A model generated the notes under the pieces. It was not told where the DNA came from and did no database searches. It saw only the letters and a program-made list of their open reading frames with translations. This document shows, piece after piece, positions 18,686-27,748 of a DNA stretch of 64,000 nucleotides. The translations under genes and the position numbers were made by a program. Source of the stretch: Actinomycetes bacterium (lineage in GTDB: Bacteria; Actinomycetota; Thermoleophilia; BMS3ABIN01); contig JAJYLW010000013.1 in the NCBI GenBank assembly GCA_021787475.1, forward strand, positions 1 through 64,000, written 5' to 3'. The first letter of the stretch is position 1. Every line of letters begins with the position of its first letter.

Positions 18686-21100
18686 GTGCTCCGCCCGCCG
18701 GAATCCGGCCAGATGACAGCCTGGCTGCGGCGTCTCAGCGTGCAGGCCTGCGGGCGCTACCTGGGAGCGCCCGCCGCCTTTGTCCTTGCTTACCTTTCCG
18801 GCCTGTCATTCAGCCTGCTGCGCTCGTCGTGGCGGCAGGCAGCCATTGGCGGCGCTGCCGCCGCCTGCCTGCTGCTGGCCACCATGCGCATGCGAAAAAA
18901 GCCGGTTCTGCTGCTCGCTTTCGCCTGCCTGGGGCTGATGATCGGCTCGGCACGCATGCAGATGCTTTCGGCCAGCCTGCTCAGAGACAGGTACATGGGA
19001 AAGCGCATCCACGCCGATGTCACCATTGTTGATTCACCAAATCAAAAAGGAACAATGCTGGGCTTTACCGCTCGCGTTGACAGGGTGAAGCTGTCGCGTT
19101 CCTGGCAGAATGACGGTGAAGATATCCGCATAGAGATAATGTGCCATGACAAATGCGCTTTGGACCAGAGTCCGCCGCTTCGGCAGGGAGAGCAGTTGAA
19201 CCTTACCGGCCGCGTCCAGCCGGCGCCCTCCACACCGGGAGCGGATTTTGACTATGGCGCTTACCTGAAACAGAGGGGAATAAACGCGGTCCTGGTTTCA
19301 CAGCCGGGTGCGGTCAAGCTTCTGCGGCAAAGGCGCGGCGGCTGGGGCGGCCTGGTGGACGCCGTCCGCCGGCGCGCCTTTGCCAGCCTTGAGCAGGGCG
19401 GCTGGGGCACGGCCGGCGCTGTCCTGAAAGGGATGGTTCTAGGAGACACCAGCCAGGTTTCCGATGACGTCATCTCTGATTTCCGCGATTCGGGGCTGCT
19501 GCACCTGCTGGCTGTATCCGGTGAAAATGTGGTCCTGCTTGGCTTTATCGTCTCGCTGATCTGCCGTTTGCTGCTGCTGCCGCGCATGGCCGCAACAGTC
19601 ATCGCCATGTTTGTGCTATGCGTATATGTTCCCCTGACCGGAGCCGGCCCCTCAATTGTCCGCGCCGGCGTTGTCGGCTCCCTCGGGCTGGCGGCGACGC
19701 TACTGGGCCGCCGCGGCAACCGGTATCATTTCCTCGCCCTGGCGGCGGCGGTCATCCTGTCCCTGAATCCTTTCAGCCTGCTGGATCCTGGCTTCCAGCT
19801 ATCGTTTGCCGCCGTGCTGGCCATCTTCATGCTTGCCCCCATTATCAGGGAACGGCTTCGGCTGCTGCCGCGGACGCTTGCAGATGTCATCTCGGTGTCC
19901 ACATCGGCGGGCCTGGCGACGGCGCCGATAACCCTGATCCACTTCCGTCAGATATCGTTGCTGACAGTGCCCGCCAATATTGCCGTGGACTGGCTGGCGG
20001 GCCCGGTGATGCTGATGGGAACGCTTTCGATTGCTACCGGCCTGTTTTCATTAGATTTAAGCTGGCTGCTCAACGGCGCCGGCGCCGCCTGCACGGGCTA
20101 TGTCATTGCCGTTGCCGGTTTCTTTGCCGGCTTGCCGGGGGCGGTTTATAGCGGCGGCCCGCCCCCGGCAATTGCGACGATCTCTTACTACGCCCTGCTT
20201 GGCGGCGCGGTCACCGCGGCTAAAAAGGGCGTCATGAAGCCATTTGTTTCCCGGTTTATGCGGCGGCGCCGAGAGTTTGCCGCGCTGGCGCTGGTTGCCC
20301 TGGCGCTGACGCTGGGCCTGGCCTGGCTCAGCCACAGAAATACCGTGGCCAGTGCGCCGGAAAGCTTTCGCGTCTCTTTCTTCGATGTCGGCCAGGGAGA
20401 TTCGGCGCTCATCCAGGTGCCACATGGGGCAAGCATTCTCGTTGACGGCGGCCCCGGCTCTTCCGTCTTGGACCGCCTTTCCCAGAGCGGCGCCGCCAGC
20501 CTGGATGCTGTCGTCCTTACCCACAGCCACGCCGACCACCTGGCCGGGCTGATCGAGGTCCTGAAGCACTACCATGTCGGCACCGTTTACGACGGCGGCT
20601 CGCCCTCGTCCAGCCCCCTGTACCAGGATTTTCTCAAGGAAATAAAAGCGAGGGAGGTTGCGTACCACGTGGTCCGCCGCGGTCAGAAGCTCGCTTACGA
20701 CGAGCTGACGCTGGCTGTTTACAATCCCGGTGACTCCCAGCGGCCGGACGACCCCAACGCAAACTCGGTCGTCCTTGTGGCAAGCTACCACGGCCTTGAT
20801 ATACTCATGCCCGGAGATGCGGAAGGGGACGTCCTGAAAACACTCAGCCTTCCTCACGTGGACGTCTACAAAATCGGACACCACGGCAGCCGCGACCAGT
20901 CGATGCAGCAGGTGCTGGAGCGCATCCGGCCGGCCGTCGCCGTCGTGTCGGTTGGCGCCAACAATGATTACGGCCATCCGGCCGCCGAGACGATGGCAAA
21001 GCTGAAGGCGTCCGGAGCACGCATCTTCAGGACCGACCGCCAGGGCACTGTCCGTGTGTCGCTGACGGGAAACGGCATCGAGGTAAGGACCGACCGTTGA
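18686..21100 (+). CDS. comEC: ComEC/Rec2 DNA internalisation protein
   Basis: Competence domain GLLHLLAVSGENVVLLG; beta-lactamase-fold FFDVGQGDSALIQVP...THSHADHLAG. Confidence 0.95.
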   Translation: MLRPPESGQMTAWLRRLSVQACGRYLGAPAAFVLAYLSGLSFSLLRSSWRQAAIGGAAAACLLLATMRMRKKPVLLLAFACLGLMIGSARMQMLSASLLRDRYMGKRIHADVTIVDSPNQKGTMLGFTARVDRVKLSRSWQNDGEDIRIEIMCHDKCALDQSPPLRQGEQLNLTGRVQPAPSTPGADFDYGAYLKQRGINAVLVSQPGAVKLLRQRRGGWGGLVDAVRRRAFASLEQGGWGTAGAVLKGMVLGDTSQVSDDVISDFRDSGLLHLLAVSGENVVLLGFIVSLICRLLLLPRMAATVIAMFVLCVYVPLTGAGPSIVRAGVVGSLGLAATLLGRRGNRYHFLALAAAVILSLNPFSLLDPGFQLSFAAVLAIFMLAPIIRERLRLLPRTLADVISVSTSAGLATAPITLIHFRQISLLTVPANIAVDWLAGPVMLMGTLSIATGLFSLDLSWLLNGAGAACTGYVIAVAGFFAGLPGAVYSGGPPPAIATISYYALLGGAVTAAKKGVMKPFVSRFMRRRREFAALALVALALTLGLAWLSHRNTVASAPESFRVSFFDVGQGDSALIQVPHGASILVDGGPGSSVLDRLSQSGAASLDAVVLTHSHADHLAGLIEVLKHYHVGTVYDGGSPSSSPLYQDFLKEIKAREVAYHVVRRGQKLAYDELTLAVYNPGDSQRPDDPNANSVVLVASYHGLDILMPGDAEGDVLKTLSLPHVDVYKIGHHGSRDQSMQQVLERIRPAVAVVSVGANNDYGHPAAETMAKLKASGARIFRTDRQGTVRVSLTGNGIEVRTDR

Positions 21101-22110
21101 GCCCAAAAACAAGGAAGAAAGAGCCGTTAAAACCAGCGTATTTGATCACCGGCAGCGATGATTCCAAGGTTGAAAAGGCGGTGCGCCGGTTGAAACGGCG
21201 TGTCATTGCCGATTCTGGCACCGACCTGAACATCGATGTCTTTGACGCCCGCGAGCATAAGGCACCGGAAGTGCTCCAGGCGGCCGGCACGCTGCCGTTT
21301 GGGGCCGGCCCCCGTCTGGTGCTGGTGATCGAGGCCAGCGCCTGGAGCAAGGCCGACAAGGACGCCGTCGCGACTTTTCTCGTCGACACACCCGCCACTT
21401 CTGTTCTGGCAATTATCGGGAGCGGCATCAAGAAAAACGAGGCCCTCTTCAAAGCAGTGGCGGCCGCCGGCGAGGTGCTTGCCTACGAAGCGCCGCGGGG
21501 GAGCGGATTGACCCGCTGGACCCGGGAGCAGGCCGGTAGGCTTGGATTGAAACTGGGAACGGCGGAGGCGCAGCGGCTGGTCTTTCAGGCAGGTTCGGAC
21601 CAGCGGTCAATCCTCAGCGAGCTGGAAAAATTGTCGGCCCGTCTGGGACCGGGTCCGGTGCGCATTGATGATATTGAGAACCTGTGCTGGTCTTCCCCGG
21701 AAACAAAAATCTGGGACCTCACCGACGCGCTGGGGGCCGGCGACAGGGGCGCAGTGTTTCGCGGGCTGGAGGCCCTGCTGGGCGGCGGCATGGCTCCCGT
21801 GGCAATCTTTGCTTCCATTGCCAGGCACGTGCGCAACCTGACGCAGGTTGCTGAGGCTGCCGCCAGGGAGGAGGACCCGGTCCAGGCGGCCCTGGCTCTG
21901 GGACAGAAGCCCTACCCGGCCAGGAAGCTGGCTCAGCAGTGCCGCAATTTCAGCACCGGCCAACTGCGGCAGGTCGTCCGCATCCTGGTGGAGGCCGACG
22001 CTGATTTAAAGGGCGGGAAAGACATCCGCCCGGACCTGGCGCTGGAAAGCACAGTTGCCCGAATCATGGATCTTGCGGCGCCGCCGGCCGCGTCCGCTCC
22101 AGGTCGATAA
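21097..22110 (+). CDS. holA: DNA polymerase III delta subunit
   Basis: HolA-like architecture; 4-nt overlap with comEC. Confidence 0.85.
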   Translation: MSPKTRKKEPLKPAYLITGSDDSKVEKAVRRLKRRVIADSGTDLNIDVFDAREHKAPEVLQAAGTLPFGAGPRLVLVIEASAWSKADKDAVATFLVDTPATSVLAIIGSGIKKNEALFKAVAAAGEVLAYEAPRGSGLTRWTREQAGRLGLKLGTAEAQRLVFQAGSDQRSILSELEKLSARLGPGPVRIDDIENLCWSSPETKIWDLTDALGAGDRGAVFRGLEALLGGGMAPVAIFASIARHVRNLTQVAEAAAREEDPVQAALALGQKPYPARKLAQQCRNFSTGQLRQVVRILVEADADLKGGKDIRPDLALESTVARIMDLAAPPAASAPGR

Positions 22111-22870
22111 ACAGCACCGTGTAAGCGACAATGAAAAATGACAGCACCGCGCTGATCACCGCGGCGAAAAACACGTCGGAAAAAAAGTTGCCCTGGCCGA
22201 CGTTGAGCGTATTGATGATCGCCGTCAGCGCCAGTGACATCACCCCGAATATCAGCGAAAAACCAAGCACCTTCCACCACCGTCCCCGGACCAAATCCAT
22301 GCCGTAGCGGATGGCCCCCCAGCCGGTCCGTTGATTTAGAATGACCGCCTGGATGGCGAAAGTCCAGTAGACGTAAAATATGATCATCGGTACAATGAGG
22401 AGAAGGAACAGCCCCGACAGCATCAGCTCGATCATCAGCAGGGTGACGAACGCCGCCGGCCAGCGCCGCAGTGCCTGGGCCAGCGCCGCAGTCCATTCGA
22501 TCTGCCCGCCGTCGATGCCCACCTTAACCACCAGCGCAATCGCCATGAAAGACAGGGTTCCCGCCAGCGAGCTGAAAAAGTGAAGCGCCAGGGAAAGGCC
22601 AGCAAGCTCGGCCGAATCCTCGACAAACCCGCTCACGTCGACTTTCTGTGACTGATTATTGCGAATCAGGTTGGACTGCCGGTTGAGGAAGTTCTGCTGG
22701 CTGGTGAGGATGGGGAGGCGGTTAAGCCCCCAGGCGGCGGCCGCCAGTGGAATCTGCACGATCAGGACGATAATCAGGATCAGCCCGATCTTTTCCCTGA
22801 ATACTTTCCAGGCCTGCACGAAAGTGTCGCCCAGAGCAATCCCCGTGCCGGGAGCGGCTTCGCTGCTCAT
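22064..22870 (-). CDS. Integral membrane protein (glycerophosphoryl diester phosphodiesterase membrane-domain-like)
   Basis: ALGDTFVQAWKVFREKIGLILIIVLIVQIPLA, multiple TM segments. Confidence 0.6.
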   Translation of the reverse strand: MSSEAAPGTGIALGDTFVQAWKVFREKIGLILIIVLIVQIPLAAAAWGLNRLPILTSQQNFLNRQSNLIRNNQSQKVDVSGFVEDSAELAGLSLALHFFSSLAGTLSFMAIALVVKVGIDGGQIEWTAALAQALRRWPAAFVTLLMIELMLSGLFLLLIVPMIIFYVYWTFAIQAVILNQRTGWGAIRYGMDLVRGRWWKVLGFSLIFGVMSLALTAIINTLNVGQGNFFSDVFFAAVISAVLSFFIVAYTVLFIDLERTRPAAPQDP

Positions 22871-22891
22871 GACCGTCTTTCCGGCGCCGGG

Positions 22892-22956
22892 GGCCTGTCC
22901 CGGTACGTGTATCCTGCCGCCGCCACTTGCCCGGGATTACCTGCTGAGACAGGCTC
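22892..22956. repeat. REP-like family 2 copy (inverted relative to 15078)
   Basis: gcctgtcccggtacgtgtatcctgccgccgccacttgcccgggattacctgctgagacaggctc. Confidence 0.7.
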
Positions 22957-23205
22957 TGGCTGTGCGTAATGATAATGCAAAACAAACCCCGCAACTTTTA
23001 AATTTGATAGGGTCTAGCATGAATCGTTAAACGTGAAACTTTCCCAGACTCGGGATAATGTATCAAAATACCGGGTCAAAGGCTAAAATTGAGCTGCCCT
23101 CGCGGTTACGGCTCGGCGCAACGGCGACAGAGCTTCCGATTTGAAACCGCGGCGCCCGCGGCTGCATCTAAATTTTTCGGAGTCAATAACGACAAAGGAG
23201 CGGTA

Positions 23206-23613
23206 ATGCTTGACGTGGTTTTATTCTTGCTGATTGGAATTCTGGCCGGGGCTGTCTTTCTGAAACTGAAGGCGGGCTGGCGGCTCAAACGCGCCGGCGT
23301 CCGGCAGGTGCGAGCGCTGGAAGCGCTGGAACTGATAAACAATCACGGCGCCATCGTCGTGGACGTGCGCGAGCCGGGGGAATATGAAGCCGGCCGGATA
23401 CCAAACGCCAGGCACATGCCGCTGAGACAGGTCACGACCCGCCTCAGGAAGCTGGAAAAGGCAAAAGGCCGGCCCGTTGTCGTCAGCTGCCGCAGCGGCC
23501 GCCGTTCAGCAGCGGCCAGCATGATCATGCGCCGGCACGGATTCGAGCAGGTATATAATCTTAGGGGAGGCCTGATAGCCTGGCGCAAAGCCAATCTGCC
23601 ACTGGAAAAATGA
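23206..23613 (+). CDS. Membrane-anchored rhodanese-like sulfurtransferase
   Basis: N-terminal TM, VVDVREPGEYEAGRIPNARHMPL, VVSCRSGRRS (active Cys); RBS AAAGGAG before ATG 23206. Confidence 0.9.
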   Translation: MLDVVLFLLIGILAGAVFLKLKAGWRLKRAGVRQVRALEALELINNHGAIVVDVREPGEYEAGRIPNARHMPLRQVTTRLRKLEKAKGRPVVVSCRSGRRSAAASMIMRRHGFEQVYNLRGGLIAWRKANLPLEK

Positions 23614-23888
23614 TGCCCACGGTTACAATTTATGCCGCCCCCGTATGCCGGTATTGCGCTGCCGCCGAGCGTCTGTTAAAGGAAAAAGGCGTCACCGGCA
23701 TCAGGAAGATTGATATCGACCTTGACCCCCGCGGCCGTGACCGGCTGGAGGAGAAAACGGGCCGGCGGACGGTGCCGCAGATTTACATTGGCGATTACCA
23801 CGTGGGCGGCTATGATGACCTGGCGGCGCTGGAAAAGGCCGGTGAGCTGGACCGCCTGCTGTCAGGCGAATCGACGCTGCCCTATTGA
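23610..23888 (+). CDS. Glutaredoxin
   Basis: APVCRYCAAAERLL (CxxC), RRTVPQIYIGDYHVGGYDDL. Confidence 0.93.
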   Translation: MMPTVTIYAAPVCRYCAAAERLLKEKGVTGIRKIDIDLDPRGRDRLEEKTGRRTVPQIYIGDYHVGGYDDLAALEKAGELDRLLSGESTLPY

Positions 23889-23933
23889 TCGTTTCAAGTT
23901 GTCGGGGGCCCGGCGGGCCACCCGATTTGCGGA

Positions 23934-24767
23934 TTATTTCTTAATCCGCGTCATCGCCACCATCGCGTTGAGCCCGATCTCCCTGTCCTTGCTGGCCGCC
24001 AGCTCTTTCAGGTAAGGGATGGCGTCCTCGATCAGCCGGGGGCTGTTCATGCCAATGATGCCGATTGCCATGATCGCGTTCTTGACGACGGTGGGGTCGC
24101 CACTTTTCAGATAATCGATTAACGTCGGCATGTGCTCGCGCACCAGGTCGGGATAGTTGAATCCAAGGGCGCCAAAAGCGAAGACAACGCCGCCGCAACT
24201 GGTCTCCTTCGCGTGACGGAGCACGTCAACTAGCTTTGGAAACTGGTCCTTGATCAACTCCGGCGAGTTGACGCCGATCTTGCCCAGGGCGTGGGCGCCG
24301 GCCTCTCGCTCATCCTCGGAGCGGGAGTCAAGCATCTTCACCAGCGGCGGCAGCTGATCGCGGACCAGGTCGGGAAAGTTAAAGCCGATGTTGCCAATCG
24401 CGTAGGCGGCGTCCTGGCGGATGAAGGAATCGCTATTACGTATCATCTCCTTCAGCAAGGGAAGCACCTCCTCCGACTTGTCCTGGTAATTGAAAACGAG
24501 GTTGCCAAGGGCGCAGGCGCCTTCAGATTTCAGGAGCGGGTTGTCATCCAAAACTTTCATGATAGTGCCGGTGTAACCGTACACATCCTCGGGGTGATCA
24601 AAGCCGAAGCGGCCCAGCACATTGAGGATGCCCCGCTGCGTCTCCTCATCGCAGCCCTGGAGGCAGCGGATGAGCTCCGCGACCGCCTGCTGGCGATTCT
24701 TATAGAGCAGGTCCGACACCTCACCGAATTTTTTCTCTTTTAACAGGCTTTCCAGTTTTTGTGTCAT
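23934..24767 (-). CDS. HEAT-repeat protein
   Basis: Repeated AxxALGxIGxxxPELV-type helical repeats across the protein. Confidence 0.85.
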   Translation of the reverse strand: MTQKLESLLKEKKFGEVSDLLYKNRQQAVAELIRCLQGCDEETQRGILNVLGRFGFDHPEDVYGYTGTIMKVLDDNPLLKSEGACALGNLVFNYQDKSEEVLPLLKEMIRNSDSFIRQDAAYAIGNIGFNFPDLVRDQLPPLVKMLDSRSEDEREAGAHALGKIGVNSPELIKDQFPKLVDVLRHAKETSCGGVVFAFGALGFNYPDLVREHMPTLIDYLKSGDPTVVKNAIMAIGIIGMNSPRLIEDAIPYLKELAASKDREIGLNAMVAMTRIKK

Positions 24768-24924
24768 TTTTAGGTCAACCCGATGATGACGATGATGATA
24801 TGCTCCCGCGCCGAGCGGTGCGGCCGCAGGTTCCGGACTTTCGAATCATAGCACGCCCGCATAGAAACCGTTAGGCGGCGGCCAGGCGGGGAATATAAAT
24901 TTTAAACTGATCTTTGAGAGCCTA

Positions 24925-26206
24925 TCCCTCACCGGCTTCACGGAGCCCAGAGGCGGACGCACACGGTTTGGCGCCTTGTTGCTCGGCTACTACCAAGGAA
25001 AGTTCTTGTTTACGCCGGCCACGTTGGCGCCGGCTTCAACGAAGCCGGTCTCGACCGCCTTTACAAACTGATGCTGCCACTGGAAACAAAAAAACAACCT
25101 TTTCCGGCAGTACCGGCCACCAATAACCCCACCCACTGGATCAGGCTCAGGCTGGTAGCCCAGGTCAAGTTCGCCGAATGGACCCGGGAGGGCCTGATGC
25201 GCCAGCCGGTTTTTCTCTGGCTGAGAGAAGACAAGCGAGCAGGCGATGTCATCAGGGAAGAAAAAGCCGCCGGGGCGATGGTTCTGCCGCCGCTGGGAGA
25301 AGGAATCCGTTCAATCTTGCTTGATGGACGCCAGCTTGCGCTGACCAACCTGGGCAAGGTCTTCTGGCCGGCCGGCGGCTACACCAAATTTGACCTGATC
25401 AATTATTACCTCCGCGTCTCGCAGTTCATCCTGCCGCATCTTGCCGGCAGGCCACTTAACATGAAACGCTATCCTGACGGCGCCGGAAGCGGATTCTTCT
25501 TTCAAAAAACGCCGCTCTAGAAACTCCGGCCTGGATCAAAACCGAGCGCATTTTTCACGCCGACACCGGGGAGAGTATCGACTACATCATCTGCGACTAC
25601 GTGTCAACCCTGCTTTACCTGGCGAACCTCGCCTGCATCTCCCAAAACCCTTGGCTGTCAATGATGCCGCGCCTGGATTCGCCGGATATTATCGCGCTTG
25701 ACCTTGACCCGTCCCGCTCCGAAGATTTTGACGTATGCATCGAGGCGGGGCTGCTGGTGAAAAAGCAACTGGACCGCTTTGGCCTCAGGGGATACGCGAA
25801 AGCCTCGGGGGCGACCGGCATCCACGTCTACGTGCCGATCAAACCGCGGCACACCTTTGCCCAGAGCCACAGTTTTGCCGGCATTATTGCTCGCCTCTGC
25901 CTCCAGGAGCGGCCCGACCTGATCACCCTTGAGCCGGCGCTTGGCATGCGCCAGAGAAAGCTCTACCTGGATTACATGCAAAACGTTCGCGGAAAAACAC
26001 TGGCGTCTGCCTATTCCGTCAGGGCGGGGCCGGACGCGCCTGTCTCGGCCCCGCTTGAGTGGAGCGAGCTCAAACCCGGGCTTAAGCCCCGGGACTTTAC
26101 AATGAAAAACATGCCGGAGCGGCTTGCGGACGTCGGCGGTCTGTTTGCCGGAGCGCTCGCGGCTGATCAGGACCTCGGTGACGCGCTCGGCCGCGCCACG
26201 AATTAA
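24925..26206 (+). pseudogene. ligD: ligD relic: C-terminal part of ATP-dependent ligase domain plus LigD polymerase domain, 5'-truncated, two frame breaks
   Basis: GFTEPRGGRTRFGALLLGYYQGK / VLVYAGHVGAGFNEAGL...FLWLREDKRAGDVI...LTNLGKVFWP...FFQK / NAALETPAWIKTERIFHADTGESIDYIICDYVSTLLYLANLACIS... read in successive frames. Confidence 0.85.
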
Positions 26207-26222
26207 CTGGTGGGATAAGCTC

Positions 26223-26846
26223 TTACCCGCCCGCGGCTGCGGCCCGCTCGCGCCAGTGGCTCTGGTTCAGCTCGCCGCTGCCCGGTTCGCACATCCACCA
26301 GGGGACGTAGCGCCAGGCCGACCGCAGCTGACGTTCGATGGACTTGCAGTCCGGCTCAAAACGGGACACCAGCCGCCAGAAACGCGGCGAATGGTTCAAT
26401 TCGACAGTGTGGCAAAGTTCGTGCACGAACACGTACTCGACAAGCAGCGCCGGCACAAACAGCAGCTTCTCGTTGATGCTGACGGTGTGACGGGCGGAGC
26501 AGCTGGCCCAGCGGGTGCGCTGCTTTCTAAGAGCGGCGCGTCCAAACGGAAGACACAGCTCCCGGCTGATCTGACCCAGCCACGGCGGAAGATGGGCGCG
26601 CGCTTTCCTTGAAGTCCACCGCCGCAAAGCGTGCACGCACTCCTGCTGGCCGATATTTCCGGAAATTATGAGGCTGCCTTCCTGCTCGCGCGCCGAGGTG
26701 CGCGCTGACTCGCCGGGGTGGTAAAAGACATCCAGTTCCTCGCCGATTGCGCGCAGGGTGATAACGTCAGGCAGAGGAAAGGGAGGGACGGGGAGGTTAC
26801 TCTTCTTTCTTTTCCGGCTTCTTGCGCGGGGCAGCTTTCTTTGCAT
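26223..26846 (-). CDS. M48/DUF45 (YgjP-like) metallopeptidase
   Basis: VEYVFVHELCHTVELNHSPRFW (HExxH); ATG at 26846 overlaps rpsT 3' end. Confidence 0.75.
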   Translation of the reverse strand: MQRKLPRARSRKRKKSNLPVPPFPLPDVITLRAIGEELDVFYHPGESARTSAREQEGSLIISGNIGQQECVHALRRWTSRKARAHLPPWLGQISRELCLPFGRAALRKQRTRWASCSARHTVSINEKLLFVPALLVEYVFVHELCHTVELNHSPRFWRLVSRFEPDCKSIERQLRSAWRYVPWWMCEPGSGELNQSHWRERAAAAGG

Positions 26847-27609
26847 CGGGCTTCTTGCCGCTGTCTGTGGCTTTTGCTGAGCTTTTCTTCGCGGCGGCGG
26901 GCTTTGCCTCCTGCTTTTTCCCGAGCCCCGTCTTCGTCTCCGGATCATCAGCGGCAGGGGCGCTGTTCTCACCAGCCGGCGCCGGACCTTCCTTCTCAGG
27001 CTCCGCCTCAGCCTCAGCGGCCGCTTCCGCTGCCGGCTTCTTCCCGGCAGCCTTCTCTTCAACATCCGGCGCCTCTGCCTGCGCTTGAGGAGACGGCTCT
27101 GTTTGTGTTTCCGGCTCTTTTTCTGCTTCTGCTTCGGAAGCGCCGGGAGCCTCCGCGGCGGTCCCGACTGTCTCTTCTTTTTCAGCTTTGGGCACTACTG
27201 GGGTCCCGGCCTTGCCCGCTTCACCCGCCGCTGGTTTCTCGCGGCCGGCGGATTTTTTTGCCTGCCTCGCCCCGGAGCGTCCGGCGCGCCGATCGGCCTT
27301 GCTTTCGCCCTTTGGCTTGGTCGCGGCCGGCCCCGCTGTTTTCTTCACGCCCGGGGCCAGATCGACAATGGCCGTCACGCGGGATTTCTTGCGGGCGGCG
27401 CTGTTGGCGTGCAGCATCCCGCGCCCAGCGGCCCTGTCAATCAATGAGATCAGCTCCAGCGCCATTTGCCGGCCCTTTTCCTCATCCTCCCGGGCAGCAA
27501 CGGCCAAGGATTTAAACATCGTCTTGATCCTCGATTTGTATCTGAGGTTCTCGAGGCGCTCGCGCCTGGCGATTTTTACGCGTTTGCGTTGCTGCTTTAT
27601 GTTTGCCAA
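26797..27609 (-). CDS. rpsT: 30S ribosomal protein bS20 with long low-complexity C-terminal extension
   Basis: MANIKQQRKRVKIARRERLENLRYKSRIKTMFKSL...GMLHANSAARKKSRV followed by ~185-aa K/A/E/P-rich tail. Confidence 0.9.
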   Translation of the reverse strand: MANIKQQRKRVKIARRERLENLRYKSRIKTMFKSLAVAAREDEEKGRQMALELISLIDRAAGRGMLHANSAARKKSRVTAIVDLAPGVKKTAGPAATKPKGESKADRRAGRSGARQAKKSAGREKPAAGEAGKAGTPVVPKAEKEETVGTAAEAPGASEAEAEKEPETQTEPSPQAQAEAPDVEEKAAGKKPAAEAAAEAEAEPEKEGPAPAGENSAPAADDPETKTGLGKKQEAKPAAAKKSSAKATDSGKKPDAKKAAPRKKPEKKEE

Positions 27610-27748
27610 TATAGCTCCTGCTCGCTTAAGATAACTGGGTCAATAAATATTGGACATGCAAGGGCGAATGATAACACAAAAAAAGGACGGTGGACAATGG
27701 CGCATGCCTGGCAGGAGGGCAGGATAATGACGGTGCGGCATCGAAAGG

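Noticed and set aside
22892-22956. Considered a CRISPR fragment or tRNA-like fold
   Set aside because: No regular repeat-spacer spacing, no cas genes, no acceptor-stem/anticodon pattern; fits the dispersed REP-like family better.
26718-27515. 265-aa plus-strand ORF and nested plus-strand ORFs
   Set aside because: Complement of the low-complexity rpsT tail; repetitive composition explains the open frames.
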